From Bacteroidales bacterium (GTDB lineage: Bacteria; Bacteroidota; Bacteroidia; Bacteroidales; UBA7960): a stretch of 17,212 nucleotides of DNA. The stretch covers positions 1 through 17,212 of the forward strand of contig SLNX01000194.1 of the NCBI GenBank assembly GCA_007132825.1, in the 5' to 3' direction. Shown here in pieces: positions 1 to 7,951 of this stretch (its first letter is position 1; every line of letters starts with the position of its first letter). Below the pieces are notes generated by a model. The model was not told the DNA's origin. It searched no databases and was given only the letters and a program-made list of their open reading frames with translations. The translations under genes were made by a program, and so were the position numbers.

Positions 1-40
1 AAACAAAGAACAATAAACAAAGAACAATAAACAAAGAACA
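1..40. repeat. 14-bp direct tandem repeat, about 2.9 copies, at window edge
   Basis: The unit AAACAAAGAACAAT occurs perfectly at 1-14 and 15-28, and its first 12 bases recur at 29-40. A short A run then leads into ATG at 48. The unit contains almost only A and C with one G and one T. Because 14 is not a multiple of three, each copy is read in a different frame. The array may continue to the left of the window. Confidence 0.9.
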
Positions 41-47
41 AAAAAAC

Positions 48-596
48 ATGAATACGCTGGAGCAGACATTGAGAAGCAGGGAAAACATTTACAGCGGCAT
101 GGCTGAAACCATTGCATCAAGGCTGTATGATGTCAGGAAAGAGGGCATAAAGGACAGCCTGAGCGGCTTCCTTAACCAGGTACATAGGTTGGAAGAGGTA
201 ACTACTGTCAGAGGCATCAGTTTCATTAACGACAGCAGGGCAACAAATGTAAATGCAACCTGGTACGCGCTTGAAAGCATGCAACGTCCAGTGATCTGGA
301 TCGCAGGGGGACAGGATAACGGCAATAACTATGATGAGTTGAAAGACTTGGTAGAAGAGAAGGTGAAGGCAATCATCTGCCTGGGAGCTGACAACAGCAA
401 TATTCGCAGTTACTTTCAAAACAAAGTGGACCTATTGATTGAAACAACGGACATTAGTGAAGCTGTTCATGCAGCTTATGGCCTGGGGCAACCGGGAGAT
501 ATCGTTCTGCTTTCGCCCGCCTGTGCAAGTTTTGACTTGTTTGACAATTATGCTGAAAGAGGGGAACGATTCAAACAAGCGATATTTGGCCTTTAA
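48..596 (+). CDS. murD: UDP-N-acetylmuramoylalanine--D-glutamate ligase, C-terminal part (truncated, split or cut by window edge)
   Basis: MurD adds D-Glu to UDP-MurNAc-L-Ala in the cytoplasm. These 182 residues match only the end of the central domain and the C-terminal ligase domain; family members have roughly 440-450 residues. Recognisable motifs are HRLE (46-49), NDSRATN (61-67), GGQDNG (87-92) and SPACASFDLF (156-165). Gene order, just before ftsW, also fits murD. Several usually invariant positions differ: the GxHNxxN motif reads SRENIYS, the Lys of NDSKATN is Arg, and the Lys of the GGxDKG motif is Asn. Upstream of ATG 48 the frame stays open to base 3 but runs through the 14-bp repeat, not MurD-like sequence. 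The A-rich leader before ATG 48 resembles other starts in the window. It may be a truncated or split gene, a decaying copy, or a full gene interrupted by repeat expansion; the window cannot decide. Confidence 0.8.
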   Translation: MNTLEQTLRSRENIYSGMAETIASRLYDVRKEGIKDSLSGFLNQVHRLEEVTTVRGISFINDSRATNVNATWYALESMQRPVIWIAGGQDNGNNYDELKDLVEEKVKAIICLGADNSNIRSYFQNKVDLLIETTDISEAVHAAYGLGQPGDIVLLSPACASFDLFDNYAERGERFKQAIFGL

Positions 597-605
597 GTTT
601 AAACC

Positions 606-617
606 ACTAAACAACCA
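606..617 (+). repeat. Leader word ACTAAACAACCA, copy 1 (before ftsW)
   Basis: This exact 12-mer lies in the 29-nt murD-ftsW gap and ends 8 nt before the ftsW ATG. It recurs exactly at 15177-15188, before the AbgT-family gene. Function is unknown; it may simply reflect the A/C-rich, unstructured leaders of this genome. Confidence 0.5.
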
Positions 618-625
618 GATACAAA

Positions 626-1786
626 ATGCAAACGATAATGAAACATCTTAAGGGGGACCGAACCATATGGGTGGTTGTATTCTTCCTTTATATTGTTTCC
701 ATACTTGCTGTTTACAGTTCAACAGGTACCCTGGCTTACCGTTTCCGGGCAGGTAATACCGAATACTATTTGTTGCGCCATTTTATCATTATCCTTTTAA
801 GTGTTGGTTTGCTTTATATTAGTCATAATATAAAATACAGGTATTATTCAACACTATCGCAAATTGCGCTTTATGTCGCAATCCCGTTGCTAATCTTTAC
901 CCTTTTCAGGGGTACAACCATTCACGAGGCGAGTCGTTGGATTACCCTGCCAATTATAAATCTAAGCTTTCAAAGTTCCGACTTTGCCAAGCTTGCATTA
1001 ATTATGTACCTGGCTCGTATGCTTACACGCCGACAGGATTACATATCAAATTTTCACACCTCCTTTTTGCCAATGGTTTTTCCGGTAATTATCGTTTGCG
1101 CGTTAATTATGCCGGCAAACTTTTCCACTGCAGCCGTTTTATTTGTCTCTTCCGTTGTTTTAATGTTTATCGGGAGGGTTCAGGTAAGACATCTTGCAGC
1201 TTTGCTGGGCGTAAGCATTGCAGGGGCTGCAATTATGATTATCATACTGAGCAGCATGCCGGAAAGTGGCAGGGTGGAAACCTGGCAAAACAGGATCAAC
1301 AGCTTCACAAGTAAAGAGCAAGCCAATACCTACCAGGCTGATCAGGCAAAAATTGCCATTGCAACGGGAGGGATCTTAGGTAAAATGCCGGGAAACTCAA
1401 CACAGCGAAACTTTCTTCCCCAGGCATATTCCGACTTTATTTATGCCATAATCATTGAGGAATACGGTCTTGTCGGCGGGTTTACCGTACTGTTACTGTA
1501 TTTAATTCTATTGTACAGAGGGATTCGTATTGCGCACAAGAGTCCGGGCACATTTGGGGCACTACTGGCAGCCGGACTCAGCTTCAGCCTGGTATTTCAG
1601 GCGATGGTAAACATGGCAGTGGCCGTTAACCTTTTACCCATAACAGGTCAGCCATTGCCTCTTGTCAGTATGGGGGGAACATCACTCTGGTTTACGAGCT
1701 TATCAATTGGCATTATCCTGAGTGTTAGCAGAAGCATTGAGGAGGAACAAACCGGGACTGAAAACATGCAGAAAACAGATGAGTAA
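626..1786 (+). CDS. ftsW: FtsW, septal peptidoglycan glycosyltransferase (SEDS family)
   Basis: FtsW polymerises lipid II into glycan strands at the division septum in the inner membrane, working with a class B penicillin-binding protein. The 386-residue product is almost entirely hydrophobic helices, as expected for a ten-helix SEDS protein. Visible signatures are SRWI (103-106), FQSSDFAKLAL (115-125), the large periplasmic loop with GKMPGNSTQ (252-260), PQAYSDFIYAIIIEEYG (265-281) and PITGQPLPLVSMGGTS (338-353). Asp270 aligns with the Asp proposed to be catalytic in SEDS enzymes (Asp297 of E. coli FtsW). Gene position between murD and murG favours FtsW over RodA. A second in-frame ATG at 638 is a possible start; neither has a Shine-Dalgarno sequence. 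The 3' end overlaps murG by 8 nt. Confidence 0.96.
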   Translation: MQTIMKHLKGDRTIWVVVFFLYIVSILAVYSSTGTLAYRFRAGNTEYYLLRHFIIILLSVGLLYISHNIKYRYYSTLSQIALYVAIPLLIFTLFRGTTIHEASRWITLPIINLSFQSSDFAKLALIMYLARMLTRRQDYISNFHTSFLPMVFPVIIVCALIMPANFSTAAVLFVSSVVLMFIGRVQVRHLAALLGVSIAGAAIMIIILSSMPESGRVETWQNRINSFTSKEQANTYQADQAKIAIATGGILGKMPGNSTQRNFLPQAYSDFIYAIIIEEYGLVGGFTVLLLYLILLYRGIRIAHKSPGTFGALLAAGLSFSLVFQAMVNMAVAVNLLPITGQPLPLVSMGGTSLWFTSLSIGIILSVSRSIEEEQTGTENMQKTDE

Positions 1787-2927
1787 GGATAAACAACATA
1801 GCACACTTAAAGTAATCATTGCCGGCGGGGGTACAGGAGGTCATGTGTTTCCCGCTATTGCCATAGCTACAGCATTAAAGAAAAAAGTAATTGATGCGCG
1901 CATCCTCTTTGTTGGAGCAAAAGGACGTATGGAGATGCAAAAAGTACCGGAAGCGGGTTTCCATATTATCGGGCTTGATATTGCAGGGTTGCAGCGCAGG
2001 CTGACATGGAAAAATTTTTTACTCCCCTGGAAAGTGCTTAAGAGCATACGAGGAGCTAAAAAGATTGTAAGGCGGTTCAGACCGGATGTTGTGATAGGTG
2101 TTGGTGGATACGCCAGCGGTCCTTTATTGTGGGCAGCCAAAAGAGAGCAAATTCCTATGCTTATTCAGGAGCAAAACTCCTTTCCGGGACTAACCAATCG
2201 CCTGTTGGGCAAAAAAGCGGATAAAATCTGTGTAGCCTATGAAAACATGGAGAAATACTTTCCAAAACAGAAGCTTTACATTACGGGTAATCCAATCAGG
2301 GAAGAGGTTGTGAGTATTGAAGGCAAACGGGAAGAGGCGCTTGATTATTTCGGACTCAGCGGAGATGGCCCGGTTCTGCTGGTAACGGGTGGCAGTTTGG
2401 GAGCACGCACCCTTAACGAGAGTATGGCCATACACCTGGATGGGTTTTTAGAACAAGGGATTCGTGTAATATGGCAAACAGGCAGGTTATATTTCAGTGA
2501 GGCCCAAAGCATACAGCAGCAGCTAAAAAACCGGCAAAATGTTGCAGTGAAACAATTTATTAACAGAATGGATTATGCCTATGCAGCAGCGGATCTTGTT
2601 GTAAGCCGCGCAGGAGCTATTGCAGTATCAGAGCTCTGTGTTATCAGAAAACCAGCGATCCTTATCCCCTCCCCTCATGTTGCAGAGGATCATCAGACCA
2701 AAAATGCAATGGCGTTGGTTAATCATCATGCTGCGGTAATGATCAGGGATACAGATGCCCGTTCCATGTTGGGAGAAGAGGTCAGGGCACTCATATTTGA
2801 CCAGGACAAGATGCACCGGCTTAAAGAAAGAATGGCTGCACTTTCATACAGAAATGCAGCCGGCGTTATTGCCGGGGTTGTATTAAGTATCGTAAAAACA
2901 AATTACAAAGTGATTAACGAACAGTGA
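1779..2927 (+). CDS. murG: MurG, UDP-GlcNAc:lipid I N-acetylglucosaminyltransferase
   Basis: MurG transfers GlcNAc from UDP-GlcNAc to lipid I to form lipid II on the cytoplasmic face of the inner membrane. The 382-residue protein has the GT-B fold signatures: N-terminal GGGTGGH (16-22), the second glycine-rich loop TGGSLGA (203-209), and the UDP-GlcNAc-binding segment SRAGA (276-280) with Glu285, followed by HQTKNA. I chose ATG 1779 over the open frame reaching 1722: it puts GGGTGG close to the N-terminus, as in the family, and gives an ATGAGTAA overlap with the ftsW stop, typical of translational coupling. The 3' end overlaps murC by 4 nt. Confidence 0.96.
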   Translation: MSKDKQHSTLKVIIAGGGTGGHVFPAIAIATALKKKVIDARILFVGAKGRMEMQKVPEAGFHIIGLDIAGLQRRLTWKNFLLPWKVLKSIRGAKKIVRRFRPDVVIGVGGYASGPLLWAAKREQIPMLIQEQNSFPGLTNRLLGKKADKICVAYENMEKYFPKQKLYITGNPIREEVVSIEGKREEALDYFGLSGDGPVLLVTGGSLGARTLNESMAIHLDGFLEQGIRVIWQTGRLYFSEAQSIQQQLKNRQNVAVKQFINRMDYAYAAADLVVSRAGAIAVSELCVIRKPAILIPSPHVAEDHQTKNAMALVNHHAAVMIRDTDARSMLGEEVRALIFDQDKMHRLKERMAALSYRNAAGVIAGVVLSIVKTNYKVINEQ

Positions 2928-4288
2928 AAAAACCGTTAAACGACATACAGCACATGTTTTTCCTTGGTATCGGGGGAATAGGAATGAGTGCCCTGGCACG
3001 TCACTTCCATGGCAGAGGCGTTTATGTTTGCGGTTACGACAAAACTCACTCGGATCTTACACAGGCTTTGCAAAATGAAGGCATTGATGTGTTTTATGAT
3101 GATGATCCGTCACTGATCGGCTACCCCCCTGACCTGGTGGTTTATACACCCGCAGTTCCAGCAAACAACAAACTTTTCCAATACTTTCTTAACACAGCAA
3201 CCCCCATCGTTAAACGGGCGAAAGTGCTGGGAATGCTCTCACAAAAAATGCCCACCATAGCTGTAGCGGGCACCCATGGCAAAACCACTATATGCGCGAT
3301 GCTGACACATATCATGAAATACGCAGGAAAGCCCTGTTTGTCATTTCTTGGTGGAATCAGTCTCAACTATAACAGTAATTACATAGGGGATGCTCAAGCA
3401 GAATGGCTGATTGCTGAAGCTGATGAGTTTGACAGGTCTTTTCTGCATCTGAAACCGCAATTGGCATTGATAAGTGCTGTTGACAGTGATCACATGGATA
3501 TATACGGAGACCGTCAAAAGATGTTGGAATCATTCGAACTTTTCACCCACAACATTGACCCCAACGGACAATTACTGTATCGGAAAGGGGTTGAACAAGA
3601 GCTCTCCATTCATCGGAGGGCAATAGATTACCATATCAATCCCCCGGCAGGGTACTTTTTAAAGGATATTCATATAATTGACGGCCTATACAGGGCAACC
3701 ATTGACGGAGAACTCCAACTAACGGGCATCGCACTGCAACACCCTGGAAGACATAATATGGAGAATGCTCTTGGTGCTGCCGCCCTGGCACAGCTGGCAG
3801 GCATCCACCCAAACGACATCCGTGACGGACTAAATAGCTTTACAGGGGTCAGACGTCGCTTTGAAATTCACCTGCAAACAAAAAACACGGTTTATGTTGA
3901 CGATTATGCGCACCATCCGGAAGAAATCACAGCATGCATCAGGTCAGCACGTGAAATGTGGCCTGATAAAAAGATTACTGGTGTCTTCCAGCCTCATCTG
4001 TTCTCGCGAACAAAAGACCTGTCAGTTCAGTTTGCTGAGAGCCTTGAGCAGTTGGATGAATTGATTCTGCTGGACATATATCCGGCCAGGGAAAAGCCAA
4101 TCCAGGGTATCGATTCCAAAATAATTATCAACAAGATCAAAAAAACAGCAGCTCAACTCATGAGCAAAGAGGAGTTGGTTGATTATTTGGCGAATCAACC
4201 AACTGAAGTGGTTTTGACAATGGGTGCAGGCGATATTGACCGTTTGTGCCCCCTTATTAAGCAAAGTTTGATGCAAAAAGAATTATGA
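2924..4288 (+). CDS. murC: UDP-N-acetylmuramate--L-alanine ligase
   Basis: MurC uses ATP to add L-Ala to UDP-MurNAc, the first step of the stem peptide, in the cytoplasm. All three Mur ligase domains are present in 454 residues: the N-terminal Rossmann motif GIGGIGMS (15-22), the ATP-binding P-loop AGTHGKTT (115-122, Lys120), EADEFDRSFL, HPGRHNMEN (273-281), GVRRRFE and DDYAHHPEE (326-334). The DDYAHHP motif and the early GIGGIGMS distinguish MurC from MurD, MurE and MurF. It starts with GTG in a GTGA overlap with the murG stop and ends in an ATGA overlap with ftsQ. Unlike the murD fragment upstream, its HNxxN motif is intact. Nothing is unusual in length or motifs. Confidence 0.97.
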   Translation: MKKPLNDIQHMFFLGIGGIGMSALARHFHGRGVYVCGYDKTHSDLTQALQNEGIDVFYDDDPSLIGYPPDLVVYTPAVPANNKLFQYFLNTATPIVKRAKVLGMLSQKMPTIAVAGTHGKTTICAMLTHIMKYAGKPCLSFLGGISLNYNSNYIGDAQAEWLIAEADEFDRSFLHLKPQLALISAVDSDHMDIYGDRQKMLESFELFTHNIDPNGQLLYRKGVEQELSIHRRAIDYHINPPAGYFLKDIHIIDGLYRATIDGELQLTGIALQHPGRHNMENALGAAALAQLAGIHPNDIRDGLNSFTGVRRRFEIHLQTKNTVYVDDYAHHPEEITACIRSAREMWPDKKITGVFQPHLFSRTKDLSVQFAESLEQLDELILLDIYPAREKPIQGIDSKIIINKIKKTAAQLMSKEELVDYLANQPTEVVLTMGAGDIDRLCPLIKQSLMQKEL

Positions 4289-5070
4289 TGCTGCGCAAAA
4301 CACTATATGTCATTTTTTATCTTCTGGTAATAGCCGGACTGGCAGCCCTTTTTGGTTTTGCATCCAGGTACCATAAAATTACACCCTGCAGCAACGCCGA
4401 CATCACAATCACAAGTGCAAGTGGCAATTATTTTATTCACTATGATGACATTATAGAATCAATTAACGCCCATCTTGACAGTCTTGAAGGTACGGTTATG
4501 ACAGCTGAAAGGATGATCAACCTGCACAGGGTTATAGGCAGCAACCCGTTCGTTGCAAATGCAAATGTTTTTCGCACGGTGCAAGGAAGAGTCGGAATTG
4601 AGATCACGCTGCGTGACCCTGTTGTACGCATTGTTAACACGGACAATCAAAGCTTTTATATTGATAGTGAAGGATACATGTTTCCTTTGTCAGACAGGCA
4701 CACCGCAAGGGTTATGATTGCAACAGGTCATATTGCCGCACCTTTTGTTGCCGGAGCAAATGTTAACGACACATTACCCGGCGGAAAAGAGGATGCATAT
4801 TTATCAGGGCTGTTTCAGCTGGTCAGCTTTGTACATTCGGAATCTTTCTGGAGTGCATTTATTGACCATGTTTATGTAACAGCAGATGGCAAGTATGAAC
4901 TGACACCCAGAAATGCAGTGCACATTATCCAATTTGGCAAAGCTGAAAGGATTGCGCATAAGTTTAAAAAACTGAAAATGTTTTATACCGGCAATCTCGC
5001 ACAGAAAGGCTGGTATTATTATAGAACCATTAATCTGGAATTTAATAATCAGGTAATTTGTTCAAAATAA
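4285..5070 (+). CDS. ftsQ: FtsQ-type cell division protein
   Basis: FtsQ is a bitopic inner-membrane protein that links the cytoplasmic and periplasmic parts of the divisome. The 261-residue product has a short cytoplasmic start, one transmembrane helix (about 7-26), then a POTRA-like segment that includes ITITSASGNYFIHYDDI and NPFVANANVFRTVQGRVGIEITLRDPVVRI, followed by a beta domain with YIDSEGYMFPLS. Sequence conservation of FtsQ is low across phyla, so the assignment rests on the YIDSEGYMFPL-type segment, topology and position between murC and ftsA. No ddl gene lies between murC and ftsQ, which is usual in Bacteroidota. It is likely coupled to murC through the ATGA overlap. Confidence 0.9.
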   Translation: MMLRKTLYVIFYLLVIAGLAALFGFASRYHKITPCSNADITITSASGNYFIHYDDIIESINAHLDSLEGTVMTAERMINLHRVIGSNPFVANANVFRTVQGRVGIEITLRDPVVRIVNTDNQSFYIDSEGYMFPLSDRHTARVMIATGHIAAPFVAGANVNDTLPGGKEDAYLSGLFQLVSFVHSESFWSAFIDHVYVTADGKYELTPRNAVHIIQFGKAERIAHKFKKLKMFYTGNLAQKGWYYYRTINLEFNNQVICSK

Positions 5071-5079
5071 ATAACAGTT

Positions 5080-6351
5080 ATGGAATCATCGGAAATCATT
5101 GTTGGTCTTGATATTGGTTCAACAAAAATCGCCTGTATAGTTGGACGAAAAAACGAATACGGGAAGGTTGAAATTCTTGGAATGGGGCGGGCCGACTCAT
5201 TGGGTGTGAACCGCGGTGTTGTTGAAAACATTCAATATACCGTCAACTCCATTGAGGAGGCGGTTAAAGAGGCAGGTTTAAGTTCCGACGTTGACATAAA
5301 GATTGTAAATGTAGGCATCGCCGGTCAGCACATTCGAAGCGTCCAACATCGCGGAAACATCATGCGAAACAGCGTTGACGAAGAGATAGAGCAGGTCGAT
5401 GTGGACAATCTTGTTGAAAACATGTATAAACTAGCCCTTCCCCCTGGTGAAGAGATTATAGATGTTATACCTCAAGAGTTCATTATTGACGGGCAGCAGG
5501 GGATACGCGAACCGATCGGGATGTCGGGCAACTGTTTGGAGGCCAACTTCCATATTATTACCGGGAAAGTGGCGGCGGCAAAAAACATCGACAAATGTGT
5601 AACCAAAGCCGGACTGGAGATCTCAGATATGATTCTGGAGCCCCTTGCATCGGCAGAGGCTGTACTAAGTGACCAGGAGAAGGAAGCAGGTGTGGTTCTG
5701 GTCGACATCGGCGGTGGCACAACCGATCTGGCTATCTTCCAGGATGAAATCATCCGCCATACTGCTGTGATTCCTCTTGGTGGCAATGTGATCACCGAAG
5801 ACATCAAGGAGGGTTGTGCGATCATCAGAAACCAGGCAGAGGCTTTGAAAAAAAGTTTTGGATCGGCACTGGCATCTGAGAATAAAGATGAAGAGATCGT
5901 CTCTATTCCGGGGCTGAAAGGGCGTGAACCTAAGGAAATATCACTTAAAAATCTCGCACACATTATCCAGGCAAGAATGGAGGAACTCATTGAGCATATA
6001 TATTATGAAATCAAAACTTCCGGCTTTGAAAAAAAGCTGATTGCAGGAATTGTGCTGACAGGGGGTGGAAGCCAGCTAAAGCACATAGCCCAGCTGACAG
6101 AATTCATAACCGGAATGGATACACGTATCGGATACCCAAACGAACATCTGGCAAAAACATTGAGCGGTGAGATTGGCAGTCCGATGCATGCCACAGGGGT
6201 TGGTCTCGTAATAAAAGGGTTGCAAAACCTTGAAAAAAGGAATAAACAGAAAAAGAAAAACAACGAAAAGACCGGTAAAAGGAAAGATTCTTTCCTTGAT
6301 AAAATATTCTCAAGAGGAAAAGATTTCTTTGAAAAAGACAGTGATCAATAA
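5080..6351 (+). CDS. ftsA: FtsA, actin-like membrane tether of the Z ring
   Basis: FtsA is an actin-fold ATPase that anchors FtsZ to the inner membrane and recruits later division proteins. In 423 residues it shows phosphate-1 VGLDIGSTKIACIVG (8-22), phosphate-2 around Asp209 (VDIGGGTTDLA) and the adenosine motif LTGGGSQL around 328-330. After a Lys/Arg-rich linker (KQKKKNNEKTGKRK) the last 21 residues (403-423, DSFLDKIFSRGKDFFEK) can form an amphipathic helix, which fits the C-terminal membrane-targeting sequence of the family. The gene starts 9 nt after ftsQ and ends 26 nt before ftsZ, so the three are probably on one transcript. Confidence 0.96.
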   Translation: MESSEIIVGLDIGSTKIACIVGRKNEYGKVEILGMGRADSLGVNRGVVENIQYTVNSIEEAVKEAGLSSDVDIKIVNVGIAGQHIRSVQHRGNIMRNSVDEEIEQVDVDNLVENMYKLALPPGEEIIDVIPQEFIIDGQQGIREPIGMSGNCLEANFHIITGKVAAAKNIDKCVTKAGLEISDMILEPLASAEAVLSDQEKEAGVVLVDIGGGTTDLAIFQDEIIRHTAVIPLGGNVITEDIKEGCAIIRNQAEALKKSFGSALASENKDEEIVSIPGLKGREPKEISLKNLAHIIQARMEELIEHIYYEIKTSGFEKKLIAGIVLTGGGSQLKHIAQLTEFITGMDTRIGYPNEHLAKTLSGEIGSPMHATGVGLVIKGLQNLEKRNKQKKKNNEKTGKRKDSFLDKIFSRGKDFFEKDSDQ

Positions 6352-6377
6352 AAAACAAATAGAAATATCAGAAAGTT

Positions 6378-7901
6378 ATGACGAAAGACATGATCAAATT
6401 CGACTTACCAAAAAACCAAAGCTCCATCATTAAAGTGATTGGTGTTGGAGGGGGAGGCAGTAATGCTGTAAACCACATGTTCAGGCAGGGTATAGAGGGT
6501 GTTGACTTTTTTGTTTGCAATACAGATGCCCAGGCTCTTGACGCAAGTCCTGTCCCAAATAAAATCCAGCTTGGAGTGAATCTTACCGACGGGCGCGGGG
6601 CTGGAAGTATTCCAGAAGTAGGGCGCAAGGCGGCGATTGAAGACATCGATCGCATCAAAGAGGCCTATGGATCAAATACCAAAATGGTTTTTATAACAGC
6701 CGGCATGGGAGGTGGAACAGGCACTGGTGCAGCTCCCGTAATTGCCAAGGCATCTAAAGAGATGGGGGTGCTCACAGTTGGTATCGTTACAATCCCCTTC
6801 TCGTTCGAAGGAAGAAAGCGGCGCCAGCAAGCTGAGGAAGGAATTCGTGAGTTAGCGTCAGGAGTGGATACCCTTCTGATAATTTCCAATGACCGTTTAC
6901 GGGAACTTTACGGCAATCTGAGTGTTTCGGAAGCATTTGCAAAAGCTGATAATGTACTGACAACCGGTGCCAAAGGCATCGCAGAGATCATTACCCTGAC
7001 TGGAAACATCAATGTTGACTTTGCAGATGTTCGCACAGTAATGTCTGACAGCGGTGTGGCTATCATGGGAAGCGGAAGTGCAGAAGGGGAAAGCCGAGCC
7101 ATTAATGCCATTGAAACAGCACTTTCGTCGCCACTTTTGAATGACAACCAAATCAATGGGGCCAAAAACATCCTGTTAAACATAACCAGTGGGAAGGAAG
7201 AGGTCCTTATGGATGAGATAACTGAAATAACCGATTATATTCAGAATGAAGCAGGTTCGTCTGCCGAAATAATCTGGGGACTGGGTAAGGATGACAGCCT
7301 GGAGGCAAAGATAAGTGTAACATTGGTTGCAACCGGTTTTGATACCAGCAGCAATTTGTATGACATAGACTATAAACCTGCAGCCGTCAGAAAAGTAATG
7401 AAACTGAAAGAAGATGGTACAAAAGCAGACACCCCGGAAAAAAGTGAAGAATTGCCCTTTGTGAAAAACAGAACTGAAGCAGAAGATGTTCATGTAAACC
7501 AAACAAGTGCAAATCAAGAAAGGCAATCGGGTAATACAGAAAAAAGGACATCCATGATTCCCGAAAAATCGATTCAGGAGTTCCAAACAAAAATTGCCAG
7601 CCATGGTGCCGAAGCACTTCAGGAGATGCCTTACTGTAACAAGGAATTAAGCGCTGAAGAAAAACAACAGCGCATCCAAAACAGGGAGGAAAGGCTCAAG
7701 AGCCTAAGTTTGCAATTGAAAACACCAGACGGCCTGACTGAATTGGAAAGACTTCCGGCATATGTCAGAAGAAACGTGAATTTGAATCCTGTTCCAGCCA
7801 GCAATGAATCACAAATATCCAGATTTACTTTGCAGGAATCAGATGACAATAAAACACAAATAAAGTCAAACAACTCCTTTTTGCACGATAATGTAGATTG
7901 A
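6378..7901 (+). CDS. ftsZ: FtsZ, tubulin-like cell division GTPase
   Basis: FtsZ polymerises with GTP into the Z ring that sets the division site. The GTPase core shows GVGGGGSNAVNHM near the N-terminus, NTDAQAL, the tubulin signature GMGGGTGTGAA (109-119) and VDFADVRTVMSDSGVA, the T7-loop region that supplies the catalytic acidic residues. With 507 residues it is longer than the roughly 380-residue E. coli protein; the extra length is a polar, low-complexity C-terminal linker from about residue 330. The linker is followed by LPAYVRR (459-465), which resembles the conserved C-terminal peptide that binds FtsA in other bacteria, and then by another 42 residues ending in NNSFLHDNVD, a tail I know from Bacteroidota FtsZ. 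No terminator is visible after the stop. Confidence 0.98.
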   Translation: MTKDMIKFDLPKNQSSIIKVIGVGGGGSNAVNHMFRQGIEGVDFFVCNTDAQALDASPVPNKIQLGVNLTDGRGAGSIPEVGRKAAIEDIDRIKEAYGSNTKMVFITAGMGGGTGTGAAPVIAKASKEMGVLTVGIVTIPFSFEGRKRRQQAEEGIRELASGVDTLLIISNDRLRELYGNLSVSEAFAKADNVLTTGAKGIAEIITLTGNINVDFADVRTVMSDSGVAIMGSGSAEGESRAINAIETALSSPLLNDNQINGAKNILLNITSGKEEVLMDEITEITDYIQNEAGSSAEIIWGLGKDDSLEAKISVTLVATGFDTSSNLYDIDYKPAAVRKVMKLKEDGTKADTPEKSEELPFVKNRTEAEDVHVNQTSANQERQSGNTEKRTSMIPEKSIQEFQTKIASHGAEALQEMPYCNKELSAEEKQQRIQNREERLKSLSLQLKTPDGLTELERLPAYVRRNVNLNPVPASNESQISRFTLQESDDNKTQIKSNNSFLHDNVD

Positions 7902-7925
7902 TCTGCTTCATTTTGCGTATCTTTG
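7897..7925 (+). promoter_or_regulatory. Bacteroidota-type promoter (-33 ATTG, -7 TATCTTTG)
   Basis: TATCTTTG at 7918-7925 matches the Bacteroidota -7 consensus TAnnTTTG exactly. ATTG at 7897-7900 matches three of four bases of the -33 TTTG, with a 17-nt spacer. The -33 element overlaps the ftsZ stop codon. Transcription would begin roughly at 7930-7935, leaving a leader of about 20 nt before the FKBP gene. Confidence 0.7.
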
Positions 7926-7951
7926 CACCATTAAGCATTTAATTACAGCAA

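Noticed and set aside
1722..1778. 19-codon N-terminal extension of MurG
   Set aside because: It lies within the ftsW coding region, has no family match, and would push the GGGTGGH motif away from its normal place near the N-terminus.
5472..5990. 172-codon open frame on the - strand
   Set aside because: It is fully antisense within ftsA, and its Ser/Pro-rich product has no recognisable motif; it is a shadow of the real gene.
7176..7604. 142-codon open frame on the - strand within ftsZ
   Set aside because: Antisense to the FtsZ C-terminal domain and linker; the Phe- and Cys-rich product reflects the Glu/Lys-rich sense strand.
7878..7925. TTTG at 7880-7883 as the -33 element of the FKBP promoter
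   Set aside because: The spacer to TATCTTTG would be 34 nt, far too long; ATTG at 7897-7900 has a 17-nt spacer.
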